From positions 1-64,000 of the forward strand of contig NZ_SMFP01000020.1 of NCBI RefSeq assembly GCF_004348975.1: a stretch of 64,000 nt of DNA. Reading direction: 5' to 3'. Position 1 is the stretch's first letter; the number at the start of each line of letters is the position of its first letter. The stretch is from Antarcticimicrobium sediminis (GTDB lineage Bacteria > Pseudomonadota > Alphaproteobacteria > Rhodobacterales > Rhodobacteraceae). Both the position numbers and the translations under genes were made by a program. Positions 1 to 7,616 of the stretch are shown here, in pieces. The notes under the pieces were generated by a model. It was given only the letters and a program-made list of their open reading frames with translations, made no database searches and was not told the DNA's origin.

Positions 1-52
1 CGCAGCAATGCGTTCAGTTGACCGGTACTAATTGTCCGATAGGCTTGATTTG
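1..52 (+). rRNA. 23S rRNA, 3' end (partial)
   Basis: The first ~50 bases carry the conserved 3'-terminal signature of bacterial 23S rRNA (the ACCGGTACTAATTG stretch followed by the GGCTTGA tail). Only the tail is present; the rest of the gene lies before the window. The exact 3' end is not fixed by sequence alone and could be a few bases either way. A 5S gene follows ~155 bp downstream on the same strand, as expected for an rrn operon. Confidence 0.93.
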
Positions 53-133
53 ATCCAGTAGAAGACAGACTTCTGCTAAATCAAAAGCATACACACCATA
101 AAGTGTACGACTTGAACAACACAGTTGATTATC

Positions 134-190
134 GAGCAGGAAAACCCGTTCCATGAACGGAACCCTGCTCCTGCCCTTGCTTGCAAGGGC
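134..190 (+). other. 23S-5S spacer with two hairpins
   Basis: The spacer folds into two adjacent stem-loops. The first has outer arms GAGCAGG (134-140) and CCTGCTC (164-170) with an inner CCGTTC/GAACGG stem. The second is a perfect 8-bp stem GCCCTTGC/GCAAGGGC at 173-190. Such structured spacers usually serve rRNA processing. No tRNA is encoded here. Confidence 0.6.
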
Positions 191-209
191 AGAGGAGAGT
201 CCTTATTCG

Positions 210-325
210 GTTTGGTGGTCATAGCACAAGCGAAACACCCGGTCCCATCCCGAACCCGGAAGTTAAGCGCTGTCGCGCCAATGGTACTGCGTCTTAAGAC
301 GTGGGAGAGTAGGTCACCGCCAAAC
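210..325 (+). rRNA. rrf: 5S ribosomal RNA
   Basis: A 116-nt sequence begins GTTTGGTGGTC and ends CCAAAC, which pair as helix I. It contains the conserved CGGTCCCATCCCGAACCCGG core and the GTGGGAGAGTAGG 3' segment of alphaproteobacterial 5S rRNA. It is flanked by a perfect 10-bp inverted repeat (198-207 and 328-337) that would extend the terminal helix of the precursor and is a likely RNase processing stem. Open frames crossing it on either strand are spurious. Confidence 0.97.
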
Positions 326-337
326 CTAATAAGGACT

Positions 338-796
338 CCCATGATTTCTCTCTTCGATGACAATATCAAAGATTCCCCAAGTCAGCACTCACAAAGTTTC
401 AGAGCGTCTCGAACAGTGTTCGACATTGGTTTCGCCTGCCGACCGATGGCTTTCGTGAAAGCATCCAGAGCCCGCACAAAGTCCCGCTCGACCTGAAATG
501 CCGTATGCGGTGTCTAAAGCCCATCTTCCCGAGTTTGGCGTAATTTGAGTCTCAAGGGCGTGGGAAAGCAGGACGTAAGTTTCTCTATGGAGACTACGAC
601 TGAGTTTCTCACGCTTTCGGGTGTTGAGCTCTTACAGGCCGGGAATTCGACGCCCTCTTTTGTGGGGATCATCGCCGATCCATCTATCAAACCTAAAATC
701 GAAACCGATCGAGAGTCGGCTCGAAACCAGGCCGGTTCGCGCGCGGGTAAATTTCAAGTGTCTGAGTATAGTCAAGCGGGGCGCTTGGTGCTAGGG
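338..796. other. Intergenic region after rrn operon, no convincing gene
   Basis: About 460 bp without a recognisable gene. The tRNA-fMet that often follows 5S rRNA in this order was looked for and not found. On the minus strand, about 38 codons ending at 382-384 have coding-like composition but begin right after a stop and match nothing I recognise; they may be a gene remnant. The promoter of the downstream TRAP operon should lie in the last ~200 bp. Confidence 0.5.
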
Positions 797-815
797 CACT
801 GGCGAATAGCCAGTG
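797..815 (+). promoter_or_regulatory. Hairpin at the TRAP operon ribosome binding site
   Basis: Perfect 7-bp inverted repeat CACTGGC-GAATA-GCCAGTG. Its 3' arm runs into the Shine-Dalgarno sequence GAGGGAGG (815-822) of the first TRAP gene. It could be an operator half-site pair or an mRNA hairpin limiting translation; the sequence does not decide between these. Confidence 0.45.
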
Positions 816-827
816 AGGGAGGCCGCA

Positions 828-1322
828 TTGCGCGCAATTTTCCTGTCGACTTGTCAGGTACTTGATCGGGTCACCGTCGCTCTGTGCGCCGTGGCCTGCG
901 TCGTGCTGGCTGGCGCGGTCCTGGGCACCGTAATCCTGCGCTTCGGGTTCGATAGCGGATTCATCCAGTTGCAGAATCTTGCGGCATACGCCTTTGCTAT
1001 CCTGATGATTTTGTCACTTCCCTATTGCTTGCGCCGGGCTGGCCATGTGCGGGTGGAGGTTTTGTCGGAACGGCTGCCTGATGGGTATTTGCGGATCGCG
1101 GACAGTGTTGCGCTCGTGGTGTTCCTCGTGCCGGTATTTGGTCTGTTGGCTTGGGCCTGGATGCCCGATCTTATCTACAGTTGGTCGATCTGGGAGGGCT
1201 CGATCGAAACCGGCGGGCTTGGTGGCGTATTCCTGGTCAAGACGACCCTTCCGCTCAGTGGGGTGTTGATGATCCTGCAGGGAATCGCCGTGCTGCTCGA
1301 CCCGGAGGGGGTCGGCGCATGA
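828..1322 (+). CDS. TRAP transporter small permease (DctQ family)
   Basis: A 164-residue inner-membrane protein with four hydrophobic segments, the size and layout of the DctQ subunit that joins receptor-bound substrate to the large permease in sodium-driven TRAP uptake. I start it at TTG 828 because GAGGGAGG lies 5-12 bases before it; an in-frame GTG at 813 has no such site. It overlaps the next gene by 4 bp (ATGA), so translation is probably coupled. DctQ sequences diverge strongly, so the family call rests mainly on topology and on the neighbouring DctM and DctP genes. Confidence 0.85.
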   Translation: MRAIFLSTCQVLDRVTVALCAVACVVLAGAVLGTVILRFGFDSGFIQLQNLAAYAFAILMILSLPYCLRRAGHVRVEVLSERLPDGYLRIADSVALVVFLVPVFGLLAWAWMPDLIYSWSIWEGSIETGGLGGVFLVKTTLPLSGVLMILQGIAVLLDPEGVGA

Positions 1323-2875
1323 TCATCCATGAAATTTTCCTGGCGGGCATGATCCTTGGCCTGTTTGCAGGTATTCTCAGCGGCATTCCGGCGATGCTGG
1401 CGATTGCGGGCGTGCCCCTGCTGACAGCGGTGATCGGGGCTACGGTCGGCGCCTTTGATCTGGGCTTTCTCAACTTCTTTCCCGCGCGGGTGTACGGCGC
1501 GATGTCCAATCCCTTGCTCATGGCGGTGCCGTTGTTCGTGCTGATGGGGGTTCTGTTGGAGAAGTCACGTCTGGCCGAATCCATGCTGGAGGTTCTTGGC
1601 CGTATGCTGGGCGGATCAACGCGGGGCATGGCGCTGTCGGTTCTGGTCTTTTCGGCGATCATCGCCGCGTCGACGGGGATCGTGGGGGCGACGGTTGTGA
1701 TGCTGGTGCTGATCAGCCTGCCCGCGATGCTGGATGCCGGTGTGCCGAAGCGGATGGCGACGGGCATCATCTGCGCCAGCGGGACCTTGGGCCAGATCAT
1801 TCCTCCCTCTATCTTGCTTGTGCTGCTGGGGGATCAGATCGGAAACACCTATCTGGAGGCGCAGCAAAAGTCGGGCAATTTCGCCCCCGATCCGGTTTCC
1901 GTGGGGGATCTCTTTGCCGGAGCGCTGCTGCCCGGGCTGGTTCTGGTGGGCCTTTACGCGCTGTATATCTTCGTTGGGTTGCGCCCAGTGGCCAAGCCGT
2001 CCGGACCCGCGCGCGCGGCTGTCGCGGCTGCTCCCGTTGGGCTGCGCGAGATCCTGTCCAGCTTTGCACCTCCCCTATTGCTCATTCTGGCGGTGCTTGG
2101 CTCGATCCTTGTGGGGATCGCGACCACGACCGAAGCCGCAGGACTGGGTGCGATCGGCGCATTGATGCTGGCGGCCTATCGAGGTGGGCTACCAGGCCTG
2201 CAACGCAATCTGGTGTTGTCGGGCGTTCTGGCGGCTTTCGCGCTGATGATGCTGAGGCTGTTCAGTGATGCCCGCAGCGAGAGTGCGGGGCTGGGTGTTC
2301 TTGCGGCGGTACTGGCTGTTTTGCTGGTTCTCGGGGTCGCTGTCGCGGGATGGCGTCTGTGGTTCGCCCGGTTGTTGCAGGGCGCCGTTCGCGACACGCT
2401 GCGGATATCCGGCATGGTCTTCGGGATTGTCGTCGCAGCCTCGCTTCTGGCGCTGGTGTTTCGCGGCTTTGGCGGTGATGAAATCGTGATGGCCGCTATG
2501 GAGGCGCTGCCGGGCGGTGAATGGGGGGCCCTCGCCGCAGTCATGTTGGTGGTATTTCTACTGGGCTTTGTGCTGGAAGCGGTCGAGATCATTTATATTG
2601 TCGTGCCGCTGCTGGGCCCGCCACTTCTGGGCGGCGACATCTCTCCGGTCTGGTTTGGCGTGCTGCTGGCGATGAACCTGCAGACCAGTTTCCTGACGCC
2701 CCCTTTCGGGTTTGCGTTGTTCTATTTCCGCTCGACCGCACCGCGCCACATCACGACGACAGATATTTATATTGGTGTCGCGCCCTTTGTGGTGCTTCAA
2801 CTTGTCGGACTGGGTTTGTTAATTGCGTTCCCGGCCTTGGCGACGTGGCTACCGGACCAGGTCTTCGGAAGATAA
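1319..2875 (+). CDS. TRAP transporter large permease (DctM family)
   Basis: A 518-residue, highly hydrophobic protein with more than a dozen membrane segments. It contains the DctM hallmark stretch SNPLLMAVPLFVLMG near residue 65 and the IPPSI and TEAAGLGAIGA motifs. At 518 residues it exceeds the usual ~430 because of an extended central section; longer DctM proteins typically accompany TakP-type receptors, which fits the next gene. It forms the sodium-coupled transport channel with DctQ. The ATG at 1319 overlaps the dctQ stop; a longer reading back to 1151 runs through dctQ and is not real. Confidence 0.93.
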   Translation: MIIHEIFLAGMILGLFAGILSGIPAMLAIAGVPLLTAVIGATVGAFDLGFLNFFPARVYGAMSNPLLMAVPLFVLMGVLLEKSRLAESMLEVLGRMLGGSTRGMALSVLVFSAIIAASTGIVGATVVMLVLISLPAMLDAGVPKRMATGIICASGTLGQIIPPSILLVLLGDQIGNTYLEAQQKSGNFAPDPVSVGDLFAGALLPGLVLVGLYALYIFVGLRPVAKPSGPARAAVAAAPVGLREILSSFAPPLLLILAVLGSILVGIATTTEAAGLGAIGALMLAAYRGGLPGLQRNLVLSGVLAAFALMMLRLFSDARSESAGLGVLAAVLAVLLVLGVAVAGWRLWFARLLQGAVRDTLRISGMVFGIVVAASLLALVFRGFGGDEIVMAAMEALPGGEWGALAAVMLVVFLLGFVLEAVEIIYIVVPLLGPPLLGGDISPVWFGVLLAMNLQTSFLTPPFGFALFYFRSTAPRHITTTDIYIGVAPFVVLQLVGLGLLIAFPALATWLPDQVFGR

Positions 2876-2902
2876 GATTCACTTGTAGGAGGAAAATATC
2901 AC

Positions 2903-3970
2903 ATGAAACGCAGAACCTTTCTCGCGTCCGGGGCGGGGATCGCCGCCGCCGCGACGACCCTGAGCAGCCCTGCAATCGCGCAGGGCAAGATTGAATGGAA
3001 CCTTCCGACAGCGTTTCCCAAGAACGCCCCGGGGGTTGGCTCCAACGTGCGCAACTTTGCCGCGAAGGTCGCCGCCATGTCCGATGGGCAGTTGACCTTC
3101 AAGGTCTTCGGCGGCGGCGAACTGGTACCGCCTTTCGCAGTCGAAGATGCGGTGCAGCAGGGCAATGCGCCCGTGGGGCACGGGCCGACCTATTACGCCG
3201 CAGGCAAGAATTCGGCGTTGCATTGGTTCACTGCGGTGCCCTTCGGGATGACCTCGTCAGAACATTTTGCCTGGCTGAAATATGGCGGCGGGCAGGAGAT
3301 CTGGGACGACATTTACGCGCAGCGCGGGCTCAAACCGTTCTATAGCGGCAATTCCAATACCCAGTCTGCCGGCTGGTTCAAGCGAGAGGTCAACACGCTT
3401 GACGATCTCAAGGGGTTGAACATGCGCATCGCCGGGCTGGGCGGTGAGGTGTTCCGCAAACTGGGCGTCAACTCTGTGCTGATGCCGCCGCCGGAAATCT
3501 TCCAGTCGCTGCAATCTGGTGCAATCGACGCCGCCGAGTGGGTCGGCCCGATGCTGGATCAGGCGTTTGGCCTGCAGAAAGTCACCAAGCTGTGCTATCT
3601 GCCTGCCCTGACCGAGCCCGGCGCCGGGCTGGCCATCGTGTTCAATCAGGACGCATGGAATGAATTGCCCGCCGCCCTGCAGAGCATCTGTGAAAACGCC
3701 GCCCATGCCGCTGCGCTGGAGAGCCATGCGGAGTTCGATTTCTTCAACGCGCAGGCGATGGCCGCGCTGCGTGCGGACGGCGTCGATTTCCGTGCCTTCA
3801 GCGATGAGATCATCACCGGAATGCGCGATGCCTGGGTACAGGTGCAGGAGGAGCTGACGCAAGCGAACCCCGACGTCGCCCGCGTGCGCGAAAGCTACGA
3901 TCCCTATCTGGCCCAGGCCCAGGACTACGCCAGCGCCATGACGCTGCCGATGCTGGCCGGTCGGGGCTGA
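2903..3970 (+). CDS. TRAP solute receptor, TakP-like (DctP family)
   Basis: A 355-residue periplasmic receptor. A twin-arginine leader (MKRRTF) ends with the AIA cleavage motif near residue 26. The body resembles TakP of Rhodobacter sphaeroides, an alpha-keto acid receptor: FGGGELVPPF near residue 70, the family arginine in LNMRIAG (R175) and the EWVGP motif (212-216). R175 would bind the substrate carboxylate. A strong Shine-Dalgarno AGGAGG lies 10 bases before the ATG. Likely ligands are 2-oxo acids or related monocarboxylates; the neighbouring dapA-like enzyme would suit a keto-acid supply, but that link is inference. Confidence 0.92.
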   Translation: MKRRTFLASGAGIAAAATTLSSPAIAQGKIEWNLPTAFPKNAPGVGSNVRNFAAKVAAMSDGQLTFKVFGGGELVPPFAVEDAVQQGNAPVGHGPTYYAAGKNSALHWFTAVPFGMTSSEHFAWLKYGGGQEIWDDIYAQRGLKPFYSGNSNTQSAGWFKREVNTLDDLKGLNMRIAGLGGEVFRKLGVNSVLMPPPEIFQSLQSGAIDAAEWVGPMLDQAFGLQKVTKLCYLPALTEPGAGLAIVFNQDAWNELPAALQSICENAAHAAALESHAEFDFFNAQAMAALRADGVDFRAFSDEIITGMRDAWVQVQEELTQANPDVARVRESYDPYLAQAQDYASAMTLPMLAGRG

Positions 3971-3981
3971 CGGCTGAGACA

Positions 3982-4007
3982 GGATGCGGCGGCAGGTCGC
4001 CGCATCC
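3982..4007. terminator. Terminator-like hairpin between convergent genes
   Basis: Perfect 10-bp stem GGATGCGGCG/CGCCGCATCC with a 6-nt loop, placed between the convergent receptor gene (ends 3970) and the SDR gene (ends 4121). No long T run follows on either strand, so intrinsic termination is plausible but not certain. Confidence 0.6.
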
Positions 4008-4120
4008 ATGAGCCTCGGCCCGGCGGTGAGTATCGCTGGGAAAGCCGCGTGTGCTGGGATCCGATCAAAACGGACCCGCAGACGTTGGAACACCAAGGGT
4101 TTTCGGGATAATTCTCTCGC

Positions 4121-4882
4121 TCAGAGCCCCTTGATCAGACCGCCATCGACCCGCAGCATCGATCCGGTGACATAAGAAGCCTGCTGCGAACACAGAAAGC
4201 TGACCACCGCGCCGAACTCTTCCGGCTTACCGTAGCGGCCTGCGGGGATGGTCTTGCGGCTAGCCTTCTGCACGGCATCAAGTGCGGCCCCGGTCTTTTC
4301 GGCCTTGAGCCCGTCAAGCTGTGCAAGCCGGTCGGTCCCGATGCGCCCCGGCAGCACCATGTTGACGGTGATCCCATGTGGTGCGATTTCTTCTGCCAGC
4401 GTCTTGGACCAACCGGCGATGGCGCCGCGTACGCCGTTCGATAGGGCGAGGTTAGGGATCGGCTGCACAATGCCGGACGAACCGATGGTGACAACCCGGC
4501 CCCAGCCTTTGGCGATCATGCCGGGCAGGGCAGCATCGGTGATGCTGAAGATCGGTGTTGCCATGGTCTCAAAGGCGGCGCGCCATGCGGCGACGCTTTG
4601 CCCCTTGGCTGGCCCCGCAGCGGGTCCGCCGCAATTGTTGACAAGAATGTCGACTGGCTGCTCTGCAAGGCGTTCAATCAGCGCCGCGACGCTGGCGGGG
4701 TCGGAAAGATCCAGCACCAGCCCTTCGATATTGTCCACCGAGCCACCGGCGGGGATGCTGCCGCTGCGTGACGCGGCGATCACATGCGCCCCCTCAACGG
4801 CCAATATCGTTGCACTTGCGGCGCCAAGGCCACGGCTTGCGCCCAGAACCAGCGCTGTCTTTCCTGTGAGTCCAAAATCCAT
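4121..4882 (-). CDS. Atypical short-chain dehydrogenase/reductase
   Basis: A 253-residue Rossmann-fold protein with the nucleotide motif GASRGLG (14-20), the NNCGG motif (82-86) and a Ser pair at 135-136. The catalytic Tyr-x3-Lys is missing: the equivalent stretch LSNGVRGA has Ser148/Asn149 and Arg152. FabG-like SDRs with an SNxxR signature exist as a subfamily, so the protein is probably intact but may use different chemistry or be non-catalytic. It follows the dapA-like gene with a 1-bp TGATG overlap, so the two are co-translated and probably act in one pathway. Substrate unknown. Confidence 0.85.
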   Translation of the reverse strand: MDFGLTGKTALVLGASRGLGAASATILAVEGAHVIAASRSGSIPAGGSVDNIEGLVLDLSDPASVAALIERLAEQPVDILVNNCGGPAAGPAKGQSVAAWRAAFETMATPIFSITDAALPGMIAKGWGRVVTIGSSGIVQPIPNLALSNGVRGAIAGWSKTLAEEIAPHGITVNMVLPGRIGTDRLAQLDGLKAEKTGAALDAVQKASRKTIPAGRYGKPEEFGAVVSFLCSQQASYVTGSMLRVDGGLIKGL

Positions 4883-5808
4883 CAGTTCAGTTCCTTCAAT
4901 CTGTTGTCTTGTCGGGTGAGCAGGCGCTCGACCTCGGCGATGGCGGCTGGGGCAAGCCCCGCACCCGGAGAGCGCAGCGCCGCAGAGGCAATCGCGCCGC
5001 GCTTGGCCAGCACGTATTTACGTACTGCGAGGCCTGCGCCCGGCTGCTGCTCGTAGCGCACCAGCGGCAGATAGGCGTCAAAGATGTCCTGCGCGCGGTC
5101 CATGTCGCCAGCGCTAGCCAGCCGTACGACATCTGACAGCATCTCGGGGAAGCCAAAGCCGGTCATCGCGCCATTCGCACCACGCGCGATTTCTTCGGGC
5201 AGGAATATCCCGCCATTTCCGCACAGGATCGAGATGCGCCGTCGCCCGGCTGCTTCGGCCGCGCGCAGCTTGGTAATCTTGGCAAGGCCCGGCCAGTCCT
5301 CATGCTTGAGCATCACCACCTGCGCCACATCGTCAATGATCCGGCCGAGCACCTCGTCAGAGATATGCACGCCAGTCGAAAGCGGGAAATCTTGCAGCAC
5401 GATGGGCACATCTTGGCCCAACGTGGCGGCGACCTGCGCGAAATAGGCGTGGATTTGCGGGTCGGTCTTGAGCGACCCTGGCGTTGTGACCATGCAGCCC
5501 GCCGCACCCATGTCCATCACGGCTTTGCCCAACTCGCCGATTGCGGCGAGGCCCGGTGCCGAGACCCCGACGACGATGGGTCTTCCTCCGGCCCGCTTAA
5601 TCACGCGTTGCGCCACGGCACGGCTTTCGGCTTGGGTCAGCTTTTGCGCCTCGCCCATCATGCCAAGGATGGTCAGCCCGTCAGCGCCCTTCTCAAAGTA
5701 GAAATCCACCACCCGATCAAGGCTGTCGAAATCGATCGCGCCGCTGTCGGTGAATGGTGTGACCGAGATGACAAAGACGCCTTTGGCGTCCGGGGTGAGC
5801 AGGGTCAT
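4882..5808 (-). CDS. DapA/NAL-superfamily aldolase or lyase (not true DapA)
   Basis: A 308-residue (beta/alpha)8 protein of the dihydrodipicolinate synthase/N-acetylneuraminate lyase superfamily. The Schiff-base lysine is present (K168 in MLKHE). The usual GTTGE loop is GMMGE (49-53) and the usual catalytic Tyr position holds Gln139 (VLQDFP), so two elements of the Tyr-Thr proton relay are gone. This argues against dihydrodipicolinate synthase and for a lyase or dehydratase of another 2-keto acid. I start at ATG 5808; an upstream in-frame Met at 5892 would add a low-complexity tail. It is the first gene of a two-gene unit with the SDR. Confidence 0.87.
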   Translation of the reverse strand: MTLLTPDAKGVFVISVTPFTDSGAIDFDSLDRVVDFYFEKGADGLTILGMMGEAQKLTQAESRAVAQRVIKRAGGRPIVVGVSAPGLAAIGELGKAVMDMGAAGCMVTTPGSLKTDPQIHAYFAQVAATLGQDVPIVLQDFPLSTGVHISDEVLGRIIDDVAQVVMLKHEDWPGLAKITKLRAAEAAGRRRISILCGNGGIFLPEEIARGANGAMTGFGFPEMLSDVVRLASAGDMDRAQDIFDAYLPLVRYEQQPGAGLAVRKYVLAKRGAIASAALRSPGAGLAPAAIAEVERLLTRQDNRLKELN

Positions 5809-5886
5809 ATCCTGTATCCTTGTTTTAGTTCTCGCGGGCCCGGCCCGGGAGGGATGAGAGAGGTGGTGCTCCTGCGTGAGGGCCCC

Positions 5887-5921
5887 GTACAAAACCGCAG
5901 GGAAAAGTGTACAGAAAACCG
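5887..5921. promoter_or_regulatory. Tandem direct repeat upstream of the dapA-like gene
   Basis: Two copies of a near-identical element, GTACAAAACCG (5887-5897) and GTACAGAAAACCG (5909-5921), start 22 bp apart, about two helical turns. They lie 80-113 bp upstream of the dapA-like start in an otherwise gene-free 180-bp gap. This is the typical layout of a regulator binding region; the adjacent LysR gene product is an obvious candidate binder. Confidence 0.4.
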
Positions 5922-5988
5922 AGAGCAGGTAGGTTGATGAAGGCTCGGGTTGACGTTGGCATCTGGGGCGGTTGCTGTTTCTAAGGCG

Positions 5989-6966
5989 TCATTCGGGTCT
6001 GGGTCCTGCGACAGCGGACAGGCCCTTGTCGATGACCCAGCTTTGCCGGAGCACTTCACTTTCGGCAAAGGCGGCGCGCAGATCCGACATGAAGCTGTGC
6101 AGCAGCCCCGAATAGGGCACGCCCCGGCGGGTATACATCACCGCGTTCACCTCGCAGGCGGGGAGGAACGGCTTGCACACCAGCGCGTCGGAGACTTGGG
6201 TGGTGGCAGAATAGGGATCGACGACTGTCACCCCCAGATGTTGCGCCGCGAGCGCCGTGGCGGTGGCGCAGTAGCGCACCTCGATCCGGGGCGAATAGAT
6301 GGCGCCTGCCTGCTCGTAGGCCTTGCGCACAAGCTGGCCGAGATTTGAGGCCAGCTCGAGCCCGACGAGCGGTTCGTCTTGCAAATCGAGGGCGGTCAGA
6401 TGTGGCTTTTTGGCCAACGGGCTTTCGCGCGGCACCAGTGCCACCATATGCGCGCGCTGCAGCACGTCGACATTCACGGCATCTTGGCGGTCATGGTCTA
6501 TGGCAAGGCCGATATCCGCCTGCCCGCTCTGCACCGCTTCCCTCACCTGTTCGAGACGGCGTACGTCGAAGGCGACCGATACGTTGGGTCGGTTGTCGAG
6601 GAAGCGGCGCAAAGCGACCGGGGCCACGGAATAGCCGAGGGGCGGCGTGGAGATAACCTTCAGCCGACCTGCCATGCCCAGCTTCATGTCGCGCGCGTGC
6701 TGCGAGAAGCCTTGCATCAGGCCGAAGATCGGGCGGATCTCGTCAAACAGCGATTTTGCCTCGGCGGTGGGCTGCAGCCGTCGTCCGGTGCGTTCAAACA
6801 GAGTGAGGCCAAGCTGCGTTTCGAGCTGCCGCAACGCGGCCGACACCGCCGGCTGCGAGATGTGCAGCCGATCGGCCGCCTCGACCGTGGTGGCACCGCG
6901 CATCATTGCGGCAAAGATCTCGAGCTGGCGCAGCGAGACTTCGGGCAGCCCGGCCTCGGTGGTCAT
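5989..6966 (-). CDS. LysR-family regulator of the hydantoin cluster
   Basis: A 325-residue LysR-type transcriptional regulator. The N-terminal winged helix-turn-helix (about residues 10-70) contains the family signature ADRLHISQPAVSAALRQLE, followed by a periplasmic-binding-like effector domain from about residue 95. It overlaps the racemase gene by 4 bp and is transcribed in the same direction, at the end of the hydantoin genes. Control of those genes, perhaps by a hydantoin or N-carbamoyl amino acid, is inferred from position. The gap after it suggests that the downstream dapA-like pair may also be a target. Confidence 0.92.
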   Translation of the reverse strand: MTTEAGLPEVSLRQLEIFAAMMRGATTVEAADRLHISQPAVSAALRQLETQLGLTLFERTGRRLQPTAEAKSLFDEIRPIFGLMQGFSQHARDMKLGMAGRLKVISTPPLGYSVAPVALRRFLDNRPNVSVAFDVRRLEQVREAVQSGQADIGLAIDHDRQDAVNVDVLQRAHMVALVPRESPLAKKPHLTALDLQDEPLVGLELASNLGQLVRKAYEQAGAIYSPRIEVRYCATATALAAQHLGVTVVDPYSATTQVSDALVCKPFLPACEVNAVMYTRRGVPYSGLLHSFMSDLRAAFAESEVLRQSWVIDKGLSAVAGPRPE

Positions 6967-7616
6967 TCCGGCGCCCCTACCAGCCCCAGCGCCATGGCGG
7001 TGGCGGCCTGCACCGGATCGATCACCGCGATGCCGATGTCGCGCTCAAGCTGCGCGCGGATCGGCGCCATGCCGGCACACCCCAGAACCACGGCCCCGGC
7101 GCCGCGCTCGGCCAGATCGCGGCCAAGCGCGACGCAGAGGTCATACACCTTGGGATCGCGCCCGGAGTCCTCGGCAGAGACGCTCGGAAGGGCCAGTTCT
7201 GCGGCGAAGCGGCTTTCGACGCCCATGGCGCGGATTTTAACACGGTGTCGCGCCACCGATCCCGGCGACAGCGCAATGATGCCGAAGAGATCAGCGCGGG
7301 CCATGGCGGTGAGGATACCGGCCTCCTGCACGCCGATCACCGGTTGCTTGACCAGCGTCCGGGTCAGTTCGACCCCGGGGTCGGAAAAGCAGGCCGCGAC
7401 AAAGGCGGCTGCGTCGGGCCGTGATTGCGCCAGCTCGGCAAATCCCAGACCGGCGCGGGCCACGTCCTCGTTTGTCATGATCGTTGCCGGGCTGGCGGGG
7501 AGGTCGGTGACCTCGAACGCCGGACCTTTGAGTGGGGCCAGATGGGCGATGGCCTCGGCGATGCCTTGCGTGACATTGGCCGACGAGTTCGGGTTGATGA
7601 TCAGGATCGGACCCAT
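6963..7616 (-). CDS. hyuE: Hydantoin/aspartate racemase family protein
   Basis: A 217-residue Asp/Glu/hydantoin racemase-family protein. Both cysteines of the two-base mechanism are visible: C76 in AACFSDPG and C180 in VLGCAGM. The start IINPNSS is typical of hydantoin racemases. It would interconvert the enantiomers of 5-substituted hydantoins so that a D-selective hydantoinase can use both. Its start overlaps the hydantoinase stop by 1 base and its end overlaps the LysR gene by 4 bp, so it is embedded in the operon. Allantoin or malonate-type substrates are possible alternatives for the family, but the context favours hydantoins. Confidence 0.88.
   Translation of the reverse strand: MGPILIINPNSSANVTQGIAEAIAHLAPLKGPAFEVTDLPASPATIMTNEDVARAGLGFAELAQSRPDAAAFVAACFSDPGVELTRTLVKQPVIGVQEAGILTAMARADLFGIIALSPGSVARHRVKIRAMGVESRFAAELALPSVSAEDSGRDPKVYDLCVALGRDLAERGAGAVVLGCAGMAPIRAQLERDIGIAVIDPVQAATAMALGLVGAPE

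Noticed and set aside
76-496. Open frames of ~100-120 codons on both strands across 76-496
   Set aside because: They run through the 5S rRNA gene and its processing stems, which explains the sequence fully.
545-865. A 106-codon open frame upstream of the first TRAP gene
   Set aside because: No ribosome site, no recognisable product, and it overlaps the TRAP small permease start in another frame.
4882-5808. Calling this gene dapA (dihydrodipicolinate synthase)
   Set aside because: The GTTGE loop and catalytic Tyr are absent; only the Schiff-base Lys and fold are shared.
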